Positions 35,883-44,600 of a DNA stretch of 64,000 bases are shown here, in pieces (position 1 is the first letter of the stretch; the number at the start of each line of letters is the position of its first letter). Both the position numbers and the translations under genes were made by a program. This stretch comes from Blastopirellula marina (GTDB lineage Bacteria > Planctomycetota > Planctomycetia > Pirellulales > Pirellulaceae), in contig NZ_PUIA01000057.1 in assembly GCF_002967715.1 (NCBI RefSeq), positions 124,001-188,000 of the forward strand, given 5' to 3'. Below the pieces are notes generated by a model, which was given only the letters and a program-made list of their open reading frames with translations, was not told the origin of the DNA and ran no database searches.

Positions 35883-36482
35883 ATGGACAAGCAGCAACAG
35901 GCAGCGATCGACGGGTGGATGAAGTTCCTCAATCCCGATTCCCTGCGAGCGAACTTGATAGCTTGCTCTATGTACTTGGCTGCCTGGGAAATCCTCAAAA
36001 ACTCAGTGATTGAGCACCTGAAGGGGTTCTACGTCATGGGGTTCGACGAGAAGGGTGACAAGATCAGCCCGGAATACAAGACTCGCGTCCTAGATCGTCA
36101 CAAGAGCCCTTTTCGCTCCTCATTGCTATGGTTCCAGGAGATGGGAGCCTTAAGTCAGGCGGACCTTGACTTGGCCGACGAATTGAGGGGGCACCGAAAC
36201 GATATCGGGCACAAGTTGCCACAGTTCCTGTCTGCCGGCTACGAAGTGGATGTCAATCTGTTCATCAAGCTGTTTGAGTTGGTCGCCAAGATCGACCGTT
36301 GGTGGTTGATCAACTACGAGCTTGATATTGGCGACATCGACGAGAACGAGATTGAATCGGGCAACATGCTATTCATTCGTCTGATGCTCAGTGTGGTGGC
36401 GGGTGATGAGGAAGCCACCAAGATTCACGACGAACTCCAGAAGCAATGGACCGAGAAGACGAGCGGGGCTCCTGGGGCATAG
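35883..36482 (+). CDS. Hypothetical protein with HEPN-like RxxxxH motif
   Basis: A 199-residue, mostly helical protein from the ATG at 35883. The central segment LADELRGHRNDIGHKLP carries R-N-x3-H, the catalytic signature of HEPN-type RNases and abortive-infection/toxin domains. The flanking helices fit a helical bundle. There is no signal peptide or membrane segment. HEPN proteins are often toxins paired with MNT antitoxins or parts of anti-phage systems. No nucleotidyltransferase partner is visible next door; the only close neighbour is a 63-residue open frame with a doubtful start. The HEPN assignment rests on the motif alone. Confidence 0.65.
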   Translation: MDKQQQAAIDGWMKFLNPDSLRANLIACSMYLAAWEILKNSVIEHLKGFYVMGFDEKGDKISPEYKTRVLDRHKSPFRSSLLWFQEMGALSQADLDLADELRGHRNDIGHKLPQFLSAGYEVDVNLFIKLFELVAKIDRWWLINYELDIGDIDENEIESGNMLFIRLMLSVVAGDEEATKIHDELQKQWTEKTSGAPGA

Positions 36483-36645
36483 ATTTGGACGCGGCGCGCC
36501 TCTACGCCGGAACCGCGCACACAGCCGAAAGGGCTGCCGGTTGCGCGGGTTGTGCCGGTTCTGCGGGGTGCTCGATTTGACCCTCCCCACCCGGACAATC
36601 GATACAATCCAACCTTGCATCGTTCGTTGCGAGATTGCGCAGGCT

Positions 36646-37236
36646 TCACGCCGTCCGCAGGACGGAGTAGATCGTCGGTCGCGAGAGGTTGAGGGTTCGA
36701 GCGATCGACGAGACCGACTTACCAGCGGCGTGGAGGGTCCTGATTGTGTCCTCATGCTCGCGGACCTTCTGTCCTCTTGCTCCAGTCTGACGGCCTCCAA
36801 TCTGCTTTCCCTTGGCTTTGGCGGCTTGCTGGCCTGCCAGAACCCGTTCTGCCCTGACTTCGGTCTCGAACTGCGCGACACTGGCCAGCACATTGGCCAG
36901 CATGCGCCCGGCAGGGGTGCTTAGATCGACGCCGTCCTTCAGGGAGATCAGAGAGACACCACGCCTGACTAGATCGTCAAACAAGGCCGTCAGCCCCTTT
37001 GCTGTGCGTCCTAGTCGATCCAGACGCCAGACGACCACCTTGGAGACTTCGCCCCGTTCTAGGGCTTCCTGAAGCTTCTCCCAGCCGGGGCGTTCCATTG
37101 ACTTGCCGGTGAACTTGTCCCGATAGATTTTTACCGGTTCTTCCTGAGCTTCGGCCCATCGCTTGAGGTCCGCTTCCTGGGAGCGGGTGTCTTGCTTGTT
37201 GGTGCTGACTCGGACGTAGATTGCGACGTACTTCAT
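36646..37236 (-). CDS. Serine recombinase / resolvase
   Basis: A 196-residue small serine recombinase. The catalytic serine is in IYVRVSTNKQDTRSQ (near residue 11), the Arg-rich active-site helix in VVVWRLDRLGRTAKGL, and VSLISLKDGVDLSTPAGRMLANVLASVAQFE is the dimer region. The C-terminal part (about 155-196) is a Hin-like helix-turn-helix (SVSSIARTLNLSRPTIYSVL). It may resolve element dimers or invert a segment. The 450 bases upstream contain direct repeats and a palindrome that could be its sites. Confidence 0.93.
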   Translation of the reverse strand: MKYVAIYVRVSTNKQDTRSQEADLKRWAEAQEEPVKIYRDKFTGKSMERPGWEKLQEALERGEVSKVVVWRLDRLGRTAKGLTALFDDLVRRGVSLISLKDGVDLSTPAGRMLANVLASVAQFETEVRAERVLAGQQAAKAKGKQIGGRQTGARGQKVREHEDTIRTLHAAGKSVSSIARTLNLSRPTIYSVLRTA

Positions 37237-37690
37237 GGTGCTTGTCTCCTACCTCAAGCATGCTTCACGCCTAGCAGTTGTCAAGTCTAGGCTTTAGCCT
37301 AAAGTTTCCACATTCTTGGCAGCCTGGAGCCCCAAAAATAAACGACTTACGACCGGTTCGGTCGCGAATACTCAGAATTGACAGAATCGAGATTCGGGCG
37401 TCTGGCAGGCAGGCTCAGGCATCTGGCAGGCGATAGGTCCGATTGTGCCTATTAACGCGGTTGAGTTGGTCGTGCGGGCTGTTCCGATTGTGCTGATTGA
37501 CGCGGTCGATGGGGTGTAGGGATTGTGGCGACTTTCACAAAGCATACTTGTTTAAACAAGTATTCAACCGCGCGCGGATCGGTGCCGATTTGATTGCCCA
37601 GCGAAAGAATCGAGTCGTAGTAAGTGCCCAACCACCACCAAAGATCGAATAAATACTACCGATCAAGTCACCCGTACCCAGGAACCACCA
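37237..37690. promoter_or_regulatory. Repeat-rich region between divergent recombinase and NUMOD-like gene
   Basis: 454 bases without a gene. It contains a 27-base imperfect direct repeat with 45-base period (37438-37464 and 37483-37509), two copies of TCTGGCAGGC (37401-37410 and 37422-37431), and a perfect palindrome at 37544-37563 with core ACTTGTTTAAACAAGT. It probably holds the promoters of both flanking genes and recombinase or repressor sites. Confidence 0.5.
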
Positions 37691-38230
37691 ATGGGGCGCA
37701 AAAGAATCCCACTCGAAGCCTTCGACCCGACAACGCTCTGGCCTATCCAGGTCTTCGACAGTTTCACCGCACTCGCCGAAGCTGGCCACGTCAGAAAGTC
37801 CGTTCACCGCTGCCTCGCAGGGGAAGCTCAACAGCACCACGGGTACGGCTGGAGGCATGCAGACGGCGCGAGCTATACAGATTGGTTCCTTCGCGAGATG
37901 ACCAGGGAGTTCCCCGAGTGCCACAATGATGACCGTATCAAGGTCGATGAGATGACTACCGAGTTTGCTGAGTGGGTGCGTGGGGAATCGGTGATGTATG
38001 GCAAGCACCTGGAAATGCCCAACATTCACCGGTTCCGTGAGATCATTTCTCGGAAATATACGATCTGCGAAGCGATCTTCAGCCAAAAGCCCTGCCCTTA
38101 CTCCAAGGATGGTGTCTCTACCGTGAGGGGCGATGTCGTTTCGGGACTGGTTTGGCGTGATCCTGGCCAAATCCGCGAGAATATTGCGGCACGAATGAGG
38201 GAGCTTTCGCGGAAGATGGCTCGAAGGTAG
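37691..38230 (+). CDS. NUMOD1-like DNA-binding hypothetical protein
   Basis: A 179-residue protein. The N-terminal 50 residues (IQVFDSFTALAEAGHVRKSVHRCLAGE...GYGWRHAD) resemble a NUMOD1-type module, the small helix-turn-helix usually attached to homing endonucleases, where a fdS..eA..... pattern is followed by a GY.WR end. The rest (about 60-179) lacks the GIY-YIG or HNH motifs I would need to call a nuclease. It sits between a serine recombinase and an AT-rich gap, in a mobile element. The module call is inferred from pattern only. Confidence 0.6.
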   Translation: MGRKRIPLEAFDPTTLWPIQVFDSFTALAEAGHVRKSVHRCLAGEAQQHHGYGWRHADGASYTDWFLREMTREFPECHNDDRIKVDEMTTEFAEWVRGESVMYGKHLEMPNIHRFREIISRKYTICEAIFSQKPCPYSKDGVSTVRGDVVSGLVWRDPGQIRENIAARMRELSRKMARR

Positions 38231-39059
38231 AGCAATTGCGGCGTACTCGTCCGCGTTGACCAACGCCGCAATGGGGTCGCGCCTGAGTAAATGCGGCACC
38301 CGATTAACGCGGACAGGGCCATGGCTGATCGTCCATTTTGGCTGATTTGGCCGATTTCAGTTAGGACTACTACCTCAGAGATAGCCTTATTTTTCCGCCA
38401 TTAACTCGCAAAACGGGGTCCACCGCGTCGGCCCGCAATAAGGGACGCGCACGCTCTAAATCTAGTAGTAGTTTGTTTTTAAAGTTAGAGAGAGAGAGAG
38501 AGAGAGAGCTTAGTTAAAAAAATAGAGAAAGAGAATGATAACGTTAGCGAGTTAGTGAGTTAATCTACAGACTGACACCCTATAGATGAGTTTCTTCATT
38601 GTTCTAAATATAAAACTAAACCAAGAAGAACACTAATTGGCTAAACTGCTAACTCTTGTCAAATCGTAAGAGCCTAAGTCGTGACCAAGAAACGACTTGC
38701 GTGTCCTGCGTTCGCCATTAGCCTTTTGGGCGACCTCAAGAAGCCCTAACTCCCTGCCCACAAGTGGATTGCGGCCATATTACAGCAAGCTCCTGAGAGG
38801 CGATTTAACAGCCTCGCGACGAGAACGGGCCTCCGGGTCGAATTTTCAGTAACGGGCGATCCTGGGGCAATCTGAGGCGTCTGGAGGGGTGCTGTCGATG
38901 ACAGGTTGCAAGATTCTGGCATCGACACCAAACTAGAAAGATAATAACGCGGCGCATGCCAGATATATTCTGGACAATACAAGAATTCTGAATTTTGCCC
39001 GTATTCTGGCGGATACTAAGAGGGTAAGACAATCATGCGCACCCGATGCGAGAACCAAT
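38231..39059. other. 829-base gene-poor, partly AT-rich gap
   Basis: No convincing gene on either strand. The part around 38340-38700 is clearly more AT-rich than the neighbours. It holds an (AG)11 microsatellite and poly-A/T tracts, which could be an origin or a recombination scar. Confidence 0.5.
38487..38508. repeat. (AG)11 dinucleotide repeat
   Basis: Eleven uninterrupted AG units in an AT-rich gap. Such microsatellites are rare in planctomycete chromosomes and may slip in replication. Confidence 0.9.
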
Positions 39060-39338
39060 ATGCAAACCGACTCACTCATCCAAACCTTTCTGGCTGAACA
39101 TGGCCACACGGTTCCCGGCTCAACCGTGACCGCGTCCGACTTCGTGGGAGCGGTTCGCCAATGGTGCCGCGACCGAAGCCGCACTGCCCCCAGACGCCGA
39201 GCGATCCTGTCAGCCATCCGTGGACTTGGCTATCCAGTCGGACGAACTTCGACGCAACTAGCCGTTGGCAACCTCAGCCTAACACCAAAATCCCTCACTG
39301 TAGACGACTCCGGTCGTCTCGTCCCCGCACACCGCTAG
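39060..39338 (+). CDS. Small protein like the winged-helix C-terminus of P4/D5-type primase-helicases
   Basis: A 92-residue protein from the ATG at 39060. Residues 1-60 (LIQTFLAEHGHTVPGSTVTASDFVGAVRQWCRD...RRRAILSAIRGLGY) follow the pattern of the DNA-binding winged helix at the end of phage P4/poxvirus D5-type primase-helicases: a helix, an xxPGxxVxASDxxxAYRxWC segment, then a recognition helix and LG(Y/F). No helicase motor is encoded upstream, so it is either a stand-alone DNA-binding protein or a leftover of a lost replication gene. Its stop codon is followed directly by the hairpin-dense region. Confidence 0.6.
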   Translation: MQTDSLIQTFLAEHGHTVPGSTVTASDFVGAVRQWCRDRSRTAPRRRAILSAIRGLGYPVGRTSTQLAVGNLSLTPKSLTVDDSGRLVPAHR

Positions 39339-39717
39339 TGTAGTGGCAGCGGTCTTCCCAGGACTCGTGTCCTGGGTCCCATCTACCAGGATCGGTGTAC
39401 TGCCACCGACCCAGGCGAGCCGGTCAGTAAGTCCATGGCTGATCGGCTTTCGCACAACCACCGCAGGTGGCTCGCCTCCCTTCGGGTTGAGGCTCTGGAC
39501 CGCTCCCTTTTCTTGATGGGGGAGCGGTCCACCGATCACTGAGGCGAAAGTCTCACGTGAGATTCTTTCCTTGAGAAGAAAGAATCCGGCGGCGCCCTGG
39601 CCCCACGTCGCGGAACGTCAGCGACGTGGGGACCAGTTTTGCAAATCACTTTGGCGGTTTAAGACATCCGCCATCGTTTCCCCGCTGCCCTCTTCCAGCA
39701 AGGGCAGCGGGCTTTTT
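39302..39717 (+). ncRNA. Hairpin-dense segment, possible structured RNA or regulatory region
   Basis: At least eight perfect inverted repeats in 416 bases: 39302-39319; 39343-39406 (GTGGCAG/CTGCCAC) enclosing 39357-39376 (CCCAGGAC/GTCCTGGG); 39413-39477 (AGGCGAGCC/GGCTCGCCT); 39496-39531 (12-bp stem TGGACCGCTCCC); 39551-39562 (TCTCACGTGAGA); 39561-39586; 39601-39631 (11-bp stem CCCCACGTCGC); and the terminator 39681-39717. Apart from the end of the small winged-helix gene there is no coding capacity. The density suggests a structured transcript or an origin. Confidence 0.5.
39681..39717 (+). terminator. Rho-independent terminator before tail-like operon
   Basis: CCCGCTGCCC (39681-39690) pairs with GGGCAGCGGG (39702-39711), followed by CTTTTTC. 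It ends transcription from the hairpin-dense region 28 bases before the next gene. Confidence 0.85.
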
Positions 39718-39745
39718 CAACCTCCTACCAAGGAAACCCAACGCT

Positions 39746-39988
39746 ATGAATCCCTACTCCTACGTACTCTCCGACCTCTTCGTCGATCCCCATAGCCAAC
39801 ACAACGAACTTGCCTGGCTTCACGGCGTCTTGGTTCTCGGCGAAGGCTTCGGCGTTTCCGCCAATGGAAACCCCTACCAGGCTGTCCTTGACGATCTCGC
39901 ATCGCGCGGCTTTAACGCCAATGCGTTGGCGCGAGTCCGTCAGATGCTCCAGGCCCGTAACGAAGCCTATCAGCGAGGGCAGCGATAA
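39746..39988 (+). CDS. Small hypothetical protein, first gene of tail-like operon
   Basis: An 80-residue protein from the ATG at 39746 with AAGGA about 11 bases upstream. The content is helical with the pattern ANGNPYQAVLDDLASRGFNANALARVRQMLQARNEAYQRG. Its stop overlaps the next start (TAATG). I do not recognise it. By position it could be a small head or tail accessory protein (inference only). Confidence 0.6.
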   Translation: MNPYSYVLSDLFVDPHSQHNELAWLHGVLVLGEGFGVSANGNPYQAVLDDLASRGFNANALARVRQMLQARNEAYQRGQR

Positions 39989-40629
39989 TGAGCTACGACC
40001 GAAACGAATTTTTCCATCCTGACGGAACAGCCAAAACTTCAGCCGAGCGGCAAGCGTATCGTGATCAGCGCGACCTGAACCGCTCGCGTGCCAAGAAGGC
40101 AGCGGACGAAGCACGGCAGCGAGACGCCGCGAAAGCTTCCCCCTACGAAAAGCGGATTGCAGAACTCAAGGCGCAAAAGAAGTACGCGACACCCGCAGAT
40201 CGTGAAGGCATCAACCGCCGTCTGGCAATGCTTGAGCCCGCTCAAGAGAAATGGGAAGCCGAGCAATCCCAAGCAAAGTGGCAAGCCGACTTCGACCGCA
40301 GCCAATCGGCTCAAAACGCGATGACTTCAATCGACCTCATCAAGAAGTCTGGCCGGGCACTGTATCCGGGGGCCACTCAGGAACAGCTAGACCGGCTGAT
40401 CTCGATGGCGGATGTTCGCCACGAATACCCAGACCCGGACTCGTTCGGTTCTGAGTTCTTCTCACTGCTTGGTGAGGTTGAGGAAGCCGAGATCAAGCGA
40501 GCCAACCAGGAAGCCAGCGACAAGCGTCTTGAAGCGAACCGCCTGGAAGCTGAGGCCACTAAGGCAGAGCTTCAGGCCGCCGAAGCCAAGCAACGCCGCG
40601 AGTCCTTGCCGGGTGGCGGCCATGAGTGA
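39988..40629 (+). CDS. Coiled-coil hypothetical protein
   Basis: A 213-residue, highly charged protein. Residues about 15-110 (ERQAYRDQRDLNRSRAKKAADEARQ...) and 160-210 (IKRANQEASDKRLEANRLEAEATKAELQAAEAKQ) are coiled-coil or long helices, with a shorter globular middle. It overlaps both neighbours by a few bases, so it is translationally coupled. Scaffold-like composition is visible, but no phage scaffold family can be named. Confidence 0.7.
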   Translation: MSYDRNEFFHPDGTAKTSAERQAYRDQRDLNRSRAKKAADEARQRDAAKASPYEKRIAELKAQKKYATPADREGINRRLAMLEPAQEKWEAEQSQAKWQADFDRSQSAQNAMTSIDLIKKSGRALYPGATQEQLDRLISMADVRHEYPDPDSFGSEFFSLLGEVEEAEIKRANQEASDKRLEANRLEAEATKAELQAAEAKQRRESLPGGGHE

Positions 40630-41428
40630 GCTTTTCTACGAAACCAAAGTGCGCTGGCTCCATGAGCCTGCGCGCCAATGGGCGTGGGTCCGTTGCTTGA
40701 CTGTTGATACCGAGATGCAAGTCACGCCTACGACTTGGCATGGCTCGCAGATCGTCGCTTTCAGCATCTCGCGAGCGTACGAAGTTCACGGTGTCTACAC
40801 ACCGCAGAAGGTGAGCCGGATTCTCTACCGCAATGTGATGCAACCAAGGCCGGAAGGGTGCGAGGTTGACGACATTCCCGAGGATGCCGTCTTCCCACGA
40901 TTGGACGTTGGGATAGGGGCCATGCACCCAAGTCGATATCCGAAACGCATTCCAACGGATGACGTTTGCCAGCAATCCCAGTTCTATCACGATACTTTCC
41001 AAAAGTTTTGGCAAATGTCGGATATCATCCACGCCGAACCGGGACCGAAGCGACGCGCGCACGCAAGCGACATCCTCCACCATGTCGCCGAACAAGAAAC
41101 GGAAATTGTCTGGCTTCTACCAGAGTTCAAGCGTGCAACCTGGTTGCACGAAACAGCGAGCGGAACACACACCGAATTCACGCCGAACTCGTTTCCCGGT
41201 CGTCTACTCGTTGCGTACAGTCGGACCGACTACGGGCGCTGCCGAATCTGGACACTTCCCAAGGGCATGACGGGGTTAGAGGAATCTGTTCCGGCTCCCG
41301 GCTGGTGGTGCGTCCATCCCCTCTCCATTCGCGCCGGTCGCCCCTCTGAATCGCCACGCAAACGGTGGCACCCGATCGACCGAAGCACGCGAAAAACACT
41401 CTCTCAAGCAATCCAAAATGAACATTGA
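40622..41428 (+). CDS. Hypothetical protein of tail-like operon, 268 residues
   Basis: Starts at an ATG at 40622 overlapping the previous stop; an open frame extends farther upstream but overlaps the coiled-coil gene throughout, so the internal start is chosen. Soluble, Trp-rich sequence (RWLHEPARQWAWVRC, WWCVHPLSI, RKRWHPIDR) without signal peptide or membrane helix. No recognised domain. The repeated W/H/R clusters suggest a compact beta-rich protein. It is followed by a 52-residue gene overlapping its stop. Confidence 0.65.
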   Translation: MSELFYETKVRWLHEPARQWAWVRCLTVDTEMQVTPTTWHGSQIVAFSISRAYEVHGVYTPQKVSRILYRNVMQPRPEGCEVDDIPEDAVFPRLDVGIGAMHPSRYPKRIPTDDVCQQSQFYHDTFQKFWQMSDIIHAEPGPKRRAHASDILHHVAEQETEIVWLLPEFKRATWLHETASGTHTEFTPNSFPGRLLVAYSRTDYGRCRIWTLPKGMTGLEESVPAPGWWCVHPLSIRAGRPSESPRKRWHPIDRSTRKTLSQAIQNEH

Positions 41429-41576
41429 TTATCTACGATCCCAAGCCGAAGCTGCCTTTCAGCGATATTTAGCCGAGACTGACAGCCGCAAGAAGCGAGT
41501 CTTCCTCCAGGCTTGGCAGAACGACAAGCTTTTGCTTGAGTTAGCCGAACGAAGACAACCACCCGAACAAAAATAG
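41418..41576 (+). CDS. Very small helical protein, 52 residues
   Basis: An ATG at 41418 overlaps the preceding gene's end (its stop is at 41426-41428). The translation MNIDYLRSQAEAAFQRYLAE...RRQPPEQK is one or two charged helices. It is immediately followed by a terminator. Position just upstream of the tape-measure gene recalls tail-assembly chaperones, but the sequence does not show it. Confidence 0.55.
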   Translation: MNIDYLRSQAEAAFQRYLAETDSRKKRVFLQAWQNDKLLLELAERRQPPEQK

Positions 41577-41586
41577 TTGTTGGGTT

Positions 41587-41628
41587 GACCCCTCCGAGCT
41601 TTCTGTACTTCGCTCCGAGGGGTCTTTC
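41587..41628 (+). terminator. Terminator before tape-measure gene
   Basis: GACCCCTCCGAGC (41587-41599) pairs with GCTCCGAGGGGTC (41612-41624) with one mismatch, followed by TTTCT. The stem is strong; the U-run is short. Confidence 0.7.
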
Positions 41629-41669
41629 TATTTACGGCGCACTCTACGGCGCTCTTCTCTCTTCTCTTC

Positions 41670-41686
41670 CGGCGCACGCTGCGCCG
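41670..41686 (+). promoter_or_regulatory. Hairpin just upstream of tape-measure start
   Basis: CGGCGCA pairs with TGCGCCG around a CGC loop, ending 9 bases before the ATG at 41696. No Shine-Dalgarno is visible between hairpin and start. It could mask the ribosome site. Confidence 0.35.
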
Positions 41687-41695
41687 TGATCTCCA

Positions 41696-44600
41696 ATGAC
41701 TGACAAAATTACCCAAGAAATTGGGATCGACGCAACCAAGGCGCTCGAAGCTCTCGCCAAACTAGACGCCGGGTTCCAGACCTTTGAAAAGCGTCTTGAC
41801 TCCGTTTACCAGCGGATGAGCCTCTTCAACAAGAACGCAGGCCGGACCGTCTCGGCAATGAAGAACGTGGCGAACGGCTCCAAGGCTGTTGGCGCGGCAT
41901 TCAAGCGAGACATTCCCCAGGCCACGCAGGCTGTCGAACGCCTGACCGTGTCGTGGGGCCTCATGGCTCGAATCGTTACAACTCAATTGATCGTTCGCGC
42001 ACTCTCACAGATGCGTAGGACGTTTGAGGAAACCGGGGAAGCGGCTGTAAGATTCCAGCGTCAAGTCGCATTGATTCGGACGATCGACAACAGCGGCGCG
42101 AGCTTCGACAAGCTGGCTACCAGCGTTCGCAATCTCTCGGACAGCTTCAACGTGAGCTTGGACGATGCCGGAGCGGGCGTCTATCAAGCCTTGTCCAACC
42201 AGGTTGGAAACCTTGGCGAAAGTCTCACGTTTACCGCCAAGGCTGCCCAGTTCAGCAAAGCCACAAACAGTAGCTTGGCGGACTCGGTAGACCTCCTGTC
42301 CGCTGCCATCATTGGTTACGGCTTGTCCGTCGATGATACCGACCGGGTTTCGTCGATCTTCTTTTCTGCGATCGACAAGGGCCGTATCACCGCGAGCGAG
42401 CTTGCCAATAGTTTTGGACGAGTCAACACGATCGCAGCCGACTTGGGCGTCAGTCTTGAAGAAACAGCTTCCACCCTTGCGGCTATCTCGGTTCGCGGTA
42501 CGAAAACTAGCGAAGCTCTTACCCAGTTCCGCGCGACTCTTACCGCTCTGCAAAAGCCTTCCGATGCAATGGAAGCCACTTTGAAAGGGCTAGGTTTCAG
42601 CAGTGCCCAAACTGCTATCCAGACGTTGGGCCTGTCGGGCACGCTCCAAGCCCTGAAGGATAAGACCGGGGGAAGCTCCGAAGCACTAGCAAAGCTCTTC
42701 CCGAATGTCCGTGCATTGTCCGGCGTTTCGTCTCTCGCTTCCGATGAGTTCGATACTCTCATTAAAAACACCCAGGCGATGACCCAGGCCGCGCGAGACT
42801 TCTCTCAGGAGAAATTCCTCCAAGCCACGGCAACGGATGCCGAGCGACTAACCAAAGAAATCAACAAGCTTTCCAACGCTTTCACGGTGGACCTGGGGCA
42901 ATCGGTCCTCAAGTCGGCTGTCGATCTCTCTGACTTCGTGGGCGGCGCTGATGAAGTCATTAAGATTTCGCAGGCCGCCGGACCCGCAGTCCTTGGGCTT
43001 GCTGCCTCGTTCGTTACGCTTCGGGGTTCGATCCTAGCGACCAATGCCGGAGCCCTCACCCTTGGGCGTTCCCTTGGCTTGCTGTCCGCTATCCCCTTGG
43101 CCGCCGGTCTCGGAAATTCCATCGGTTCCTACATTGGCGAGCAACTGAACGAAGCCCAGTTCGTTGACCTCCGACGCTTGGAGCGGGATAACCAATCCGT
43201 TGTCGATGCTCTGGAGAAACGACTCGGAACCGAGCGCGATCTCATTTCGCAATCAAACCGCGAACGGCTCCAGGCTGCGGGTGAAGTTGTCCGTCAATTG
43301 AACCGGACCTATTTGGCAGACGTTGACAACGCCAAGAGCGCGAACGATGCGTTCGTGAAGAGTTCAAAGGATGCTCTCAAGCGTGTTGTCGATCAACGCA
43401 AGAAGGCTATCGACCAGCTACGCCAAGCGGCTGAATCTTCCGTGGATATCATTGAGGATTCACAACGCCGGATTGCCGATCTCACCGCAGACCGTGAAGA
43501 CCGGCAGTTCTCCCGATCGGTAGCAGGCTTCGACGATTCCGCGCAGGCCGTCAAACTAGCCGAGCGGGCGCAGCAGATCGCAGCGGAAGCCGCTGCCAAG
43601 CTGGCCAATGCAGTCACGCCGGAATCGATCCAGGAAGCCCTAAAGCAATTCGAGCGGGCGCGAGGGCTCGCCGATCAAGCTGGCAGCCTGGCTTCTGGGA
43701 ATCGGGCTGCCGAGTCGCGTGCGTCCGCAGCCTTAGACGCAATCGACTCCAAGCAGATCGCAGCAGAAAAGGAACTCGCCAAGCTCCAGACCGAACGCGG
43801 ACCGGTCCTAGATGAGGCAATCAAGAAGCAGGAACGCATTCTGGGGCTACTAGAAAAGCAAGTTCAGATCGCTTCCGAGTCCGTGAGCGCGTTTGACGGG
43901 AACTCACTGTTTTCCGATACGGACCTAGCGTTACGGGGTGAGCGTCTCGCCGGTGCCCTGGACGAAATTCGCAGCCTGTCCGGCATCAAGCTAGACATCG
44001 ACACTAGTAAAATTTTCTCCGACGTTAAGGGAGCTTTCGAGCAACTGCGCGGCCGCACGGGCTTTGACCTTGGCGGCCTGGAAGCCTTCACCGGTGGCAA
44101 GATTGGGGACCCCGATCAGCTATTGCAGGCGATGAATAAGGTTGCGGAACGGCAAGCCGAAATCCGCTCACAGATCGACGCCGCAGCCGTGGCAGATCAA
44201 AAGCGGGTCACTCTCACAGCAGAACTAGACCAACTGTTCACGCAGCTAGACTCCCATGAGGGCAGCCGAAACCTATTCGGTGGTGCTGAGGTTGGCGAAC
44301 TGCAAAGTCAGTTTCAATCTATCAGCGGCTTCCTGGAGCGGCTGCGGAGCGATGCAACCTTGACGGTTGACGAGGTCAACAGCCTTCAGCCGATCCTCCA
44401 GCAGTTCGCGGACAACGTCGCCAACAGCAACACGCCGGGGCAACTTGGCTTCCGTTCTACGCTGAATGACCTGTCCGAGATTTTCGCCAAGTTCGGGGAA
44501 GTCGCGCAGCTACCCGCGAGCAACGCAGTGGAACTAAAGGCCGAACTGGTTGGATTAGATCAACTCATGTCATCCACGGCAGGCCATGCCAAGAGCTACG

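Noticed and set aside
37535-38299. A 254-codon minus-strand frame
   Set aside because: It lies opposite the NUMOD-like gene, its translation shows no family features, and the plus-strand frame has a better start and composition.
39343-39406. A tRNA-like fold (7-bp outer stem with an inner hairpin)
   Set aside because: There is no D arm or T arm and the inner loop does not give a normal anticodon loop; kept only as part of the hairpin-dense region.
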